A stretch of DNA of 64,000 nucleotides, taken from NCBI GenBank assembly GCA_036274595.1, contig DASUFL010000147.1:32863-96862 (forward strand), given 5' to 3'. Below the pieces are notes generated by a model. The model saw nothing but the letters and a program-made list of their open reading frames with translations, ran no database searches and had not been told where the DNA came from. Position numbers and translations under genes: made by a program. The stretch comes from WS-9 sp036274595. Its GTDB lineage: Bacteria > Eisenbacteria > RBG-16-71-46 > SZUA-252. Positions 61,361 through 64,000 of this stretch are shown piece after piece (position 1 is the stretch's first letter; each line of letters starts with the position of its first letter).

Positions 61361-61787
61361 GGCAGCCGATCGAGGGCCCGGACCGAAGCGCGGCCGGGCC
61401 CTCTTTCTATCCCACTGGGTCCCCGTGGCCCTCTACGTGTGCCTCATCTTCGGGCTGTCCTCGATTCGAGGGCTCCAGGTTCCGGGCTCGTTCCCGTTCA
61501 TGGACAAGGTCGCCCACTTGATGGAGTATTCGCTGTTCGGGCTCCTCGTGGGACGGGCCATCCGCTTCACGATGTCGGGGTCGAGCCGCGTGGCGATGTC
61601 GATCGCGGCGATCTCGGTCGGGGCGTTCGTCGGCATGTGCGACGAGATCTACCAGCGCTTCGTGCCCGGACGGAGCAGCGACGTCTTCGACTGGCTGACC
61701 GACGTGACCGCGGTCACCTTGGCGGTCGTGATCACGCAGGTCGTGAGCGCGCGGCCCCTCGGACGGCGCGCCGCGCCGGAACGCTGA
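61347..61787 (+). CDS. VanZ-like small membrane protein
   Basis: A 146-residue protein with about four helices. The family motif FMDKVAHLMEYSLFGLLVGRAI near residues 51-72 and GMCDEIYQRFVPGRSSDVFDWLTDVTA near 97-123 are characteristic of VanZ-like proteins (D-K-x-x-H, E-Y, DE-x-Q-x-F-P-R, D). The biochemical role of the family is unclear. The TTG at 61347 overlaps the lipoprotein gene. It lies upstream of hisS with a 46-bp gap containing only the hisS ribosome site. Confidence 0.84.
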   Translation: MTVPEAADRGPGPKRGRALFLSHWVPVALYVCLIFGLSSIRGLQVPGSFPFMDKVAHLMEYSLFGLLVGRAIRFTMSGSSRVAMSIAAISVGAFVGMCDEIYQRFVPGRSSDVFDWLTDVTAVTLAVVITQVVSARPLGRRAAPER

Positions 61788-61833
61788 GTGCGTTTCCGGT
61801 CCCCAGATTCCCGATGCACGACGAAGGAGCCGA

Positions 61834-63138
61834 GTGGCCAGTAAGTTCCAGGCGCCCCGCGGAACGCGGGACATCCTGCCGGGAGAGAGCGAGCGCTGGA
61901 TCGCGCTCGAGGCGACGACGCGCGAGATCCTGAGCCGCTACGGCTATCGCGAGGTCCGCACGCCGCTCTTCGAATCGACCGACCTCTTCATCCGGAGCGT
62001 CGGAGAATCCACCGACATCGTCCGCAAGGAGCTCTACACCTTCGAGGACCGGAAGGGGCGCTCGCTGACGCTCCGCCCCGAGGGCACGGCCCCGCTCGTC
62101 CGCGCGTACATCGAGCACTCGCTCGGCCACGGGGATCCTACGACCCGCCTCTACTACATCGGGCCGATGTTCCGGTACGAGCGCCCGCAGGCGGGACGCT
62201 ACCGCCAGTTCTGGCAGATCGGCGCCGAGCTTTTGGGCCCCGCCGCTCCCGCCGCGGACGCGGAGCTGATCGATCTCTTCGTCGCGATCCTCCAGGGCAT
62301 CGGGCTTCGCGACGTGCGCGTGCTCGTGAACTCGCTCGGCGACTCGGTCTGCCGGCCCGCGTATCGCGATCGGATCCGCGAGCACTTCGCGTCGCGCGAG
62401 GGGGAGCTCTGCGGCGACTGCGTGGAGCGCCTCCGCACCAATCCGCTCCGCATCCTGGACTGCAGGGTTCCCTCGTGCCAGCCGGCGATCGCGTCCGCGC
62501 CGAGCGTGCTCGACTCGCTCTGCGAGCCCTGCCGCGAGCACTTCGAAGGCGTGAAGAAAGCGCTCGACGCGCTCTCGATCGAGCACGAGACGGCGCCGCG
62601 CCTGGTCCGCGGGCTCGACTACTACACCCGCACCGTGTTCGAGGTGCACGCCGCGGGCCTCGGCGCCCAGAACGCGGTGGGCGGAGGCGGGCGCTACGAC
62701 CAGCTCGTCAAGGATTTCGGCGGCCAGGAGACACCGGCCATCGGCTTCTCGATCGGCATGGAGCGGCTCCTCCTCGCGACCGGAAGCCTGGAGACCGGCT
62801 CGGCGCTCCGCCCGGACGCCTGCGTCATCGCGCGCGAGCCAGGAGCAGTGCTCGAAGCGCTCCAGGTCGCGCGCGAGCTGCGAGGACTGGCGGCGGACGG
62901 ACGCGTGGCGGGGCTTCGCGTGCTCGTCGACGTGGCCGGCCGGAGCACGTCCGCCCAGATGAAGTGGGCGTCGAAGCTCGAGGCCCGGTACGCCGTCTTC
63001 GTCCCGCCCGATTCCGACGGCTACGCCGTGCGCGATCTGGAGGCGGGGCAGGACGCGCCGAAGCAATCGACCCTGGCTCAGCTGAGCGCCTGGCTCAGGC
63101 GGCAGACCGCGGCCGTTTCGGAGGACGTGACCCGATGA
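61834..63138 (+). CDS. hisS: Histidyl-tRNA synthetase
   Basis: A 434-residue class II synthetase. It starts FQAPRGTRDILPGESERW. Motif 2 is RPEGTAPLVRAYIEHSL with FRYERPQAGRYRQFWQIGAELLG. The histidine-binding loops are RLVRGLDYYTRTVFEV and AVGGGGRYDQLVKDFGG, and motif 3 is PAIGFSIGMERLLLA. The C-terminal anticodon-binding domain follows over about 325-420. A GAAGGAG site precedes the GTG at 61834. The stop overlaps the aspS ATG, a common hisS-aspS arrangement. Confidence 0.97.
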   Translation: MASKFQAPRGTRDILPGESERWIALEATTREILSRYGYREVRTPLFESTDLFIRSVGESTDIVRKELYTFEDRKGRSLTLRPEGTAPLVRAYIEHSLGHGDPTTRLYYIGPMFRYERPQAGRYRQFWQIGAELLGPAAPAADAELIDLFVAILQGIGLRDVRVLVNSLGDSVCRPAYRDRIREHFASREGELCGDCVERLRTNPLRILDCRVPSCQPAIASAPSVLDSLCEPCREHFEGVKKALDALSIEHETAPRLVRGLDYYTRTVFEVHAAGLGAQNAVGGGGRYDQLVKDFGGQETPAIGFSIGMERLLLATGSLETGSALRPDACVIAREPGAVLEALQVARELRGLAADGRVAGLRVLVDVAGRSTSAQMKWASKLEARYAVFVPPDSDGYAVRDLEAGQDAPKQSTLAQLSAWLRRQTAAVSEDVTR

Positions 63139-64000
63139 TCGAGCCGTTTCGCGCCCGGAAGCGCACCCATACTTGCGGCGACCTGAGGTCCGAGCACGCC
63201 GGCATGAAGGCGCGCCTCCTCGGCTGGGCGCATCGGACGCGGGATCACGGCGGCGTCCTCTTCCTGGACCTCCGCGACCGGTACGGCATCACGCAGGTCG
63301 TCTTCCGTCCCGAGCACCTGGGGGACGATGCGATGGAGCGCGCCCGCTCGATCGGCAGCGAGTACGTCCTGATGGTCGAGGGGAAGGTGCTGAACCGGCC
63401 GCGCGGAAGCGAGAACCAGGATCTTCCCACCGGCGGGATCGAGCTGGAGGCGGAAGCGCTCGCGATCCTGAACACGAGCAAGACGCCCCCCTTCCCGCTG
63501 GACGAGACCGCGACCGCCTCCGAGGACCTTCGCCTCCGCTATCGCTATCTCGACCTGCGGCGCGAGGCGCTCCAGTCGAGCCTCATCTTCCGCCACAAGA
63601 TGACGCGGAGCGTGCGCGAGTATCTCTCCGATCAGAGCTTCCTCGAGATCGAGACGCCCATGCTGGTGCGGCCGACGCCGGAAGGCGCGCGCGACTACGT
63701 CGTGCCCAGCCGGCTCCATCCGGGGAAGTTCTACGCGCTGCCGCAATCGCCGCAGCTCTACAAGCAGATCCTCATGGTCTCGGGCTTCGACCGGTATTTC
63801 CAGATCGCGCGCTGCCTGCGCGACGAGGATCTCCGCGCGGACCGGCAGCCCGAGTTCACGCAGATCGACCTCGAGATGTCGTTCGTCACCGAGGACGACG
63901 TGTTCGGGATCGTCGAAGGGATGCTCGCGTCGATCTTCCGGCGCGACTTGAAGCGCGATCTCAGGATTCCATTCCCACGCCTCACCTACCGCGAGTCGAT
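63135..64000 (+). CDS. aspS: Aspartyl-tRNA synthetase, N-terminal part (runs off the window)
   Basis: The first 288 residues of a class IIb synthetase are visible. The OB-fold anticodon-binding domain covers residues 1-110 (MKARLLGWAHRTRDHGGVLFLDLRDRYGITQVVF). The catalytic core begins with RYRYLDLRREALQSSL and continues with FLEIETPMLVRPTPEGARDYVVPSRLHPGKFYALPQSPQLYKQILM and the motif 2 loop RCLRDEDLRADRQPEFTQIDLEMSF. The reading frame is open to base 64000. ATG 63135 overlaps the hisS stop (ATGA). Whether it is the discriminating or nondiscriminating type cannot be judged. Confidence 0.97.
   Translation, partial: MIEPFRARKRTHTCGDLRSEHAGMKARLLGWAHRTRDHGGVLFLDLRDRYGITQVVFRPEHLGDDAMERARSIGSEYVLMVEGKVLNRPRGSENQDLPTGGIELEAEALAILNTSKTPPFPLDETATASEDLRLRYRYLDLRREALQSSLIFRHKMTRSVREYLSDQSFLEIETPMLVRPTPEGARDYVVPSRLHPGKFYALPQSPQLYKQILMVSGFDRYFQIARCLRDEDLRADRQPEFTQIDLEMSFVTEDDVFGIVEGMLASIFRRDLKRDLRIPFPRLTYRES

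Overview
This is a very gene-dense, GC-rich (about two thirds G+C by eye) bacterial chromosomal segment with no tRNA, rRNA, insertion sequence, phage or CRISPR signature. A Tol-Pal set, an outer-membrane beta-barrel candidate, lipoproteins and O-antigen-type genes point to a didermic bacterium. Sigma-54 activators, a TolB-like/TPR Ser/Thr kinase, PorV-like and FN3/DUF6754-like proteins suggest an uncultured FCB-type or Eisenbacteria-like lineage. That placement is inference, not something the sequence proves. No gene-free stretch exceeds about 250 bp, and many genes overlap by ATGA or GTGA.

Region 1 (1-13954) is a surface-polysaccharide locus: a truncated GT2, GDP-L-fucose synthase, O-antigen polymerase/ligase, several GT4, GT9 and GT2 transferases, a WbaP-like and a WecA-like initiating transferase, a CgeB-like transferase, a methyltransferase and a Wzx-type flippase. 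Region 2 (13951-16769) holds a GAF/sigma-54 activator behind a near-consensus promoter with a structured leader, and a methyltransferase. Region 3 (16766-20288) is a four-gene, all-membrane operon of unknown function with a DUF6754-like protein. It is the best candidate here for an undescribed system. Region 4 (20242-23352, minus strand) is an overlapping histidine kinase, receiver and receiver-DHp set. Region 5 (23458-30789) has a lipoprotein, an outer-membrane protein, a GH15-like protein, a processive GT2 and a GT-C mannosyltransferase-like protein.

Region 6 (30822-35368) is a sigma-54 activator followed by a clear -24/-12 promoter ahead of hsp20 and dnaK, two hairpins after dnaK, and msrA. 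Region 7 (35406-43199) holds a Ser/Thr kinase, a GAFTDA-type activator, an ECF sigma/anti-sigma pair, a GT9 transferase and an exported HEAT-cyclophilin fusion. Region 8 (43209-46208, minus) is a purine/pyrimidine salvage operon. Region 9 (46328-52381) has a small membrane protein, an unknown gene behind a second -24/-12 promoter, and hom-thrC-thrB-lysC. Region 10 (52404-55803) is tonB/tolA-like-tolB-pal-ybgF. Region 11 (55822-64000) holds a methyltransferase, clpB, ptsN-like, a PD40 lipoprotein, a VanZ-like protein, hisS and truncated aspS.

Across the window, housekeeping-type promoters read TTGAC(A/C/G), a 17-18 bp spacer, then TAGNNT. Several place the start codon only 7-11 nt after the -10 box, which predicts leaderless mRNAs. 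Two genes (lysC and one GT4) have no ATG, GTG or TTG that would keep their conserved N-termini, and probably start at CTG.
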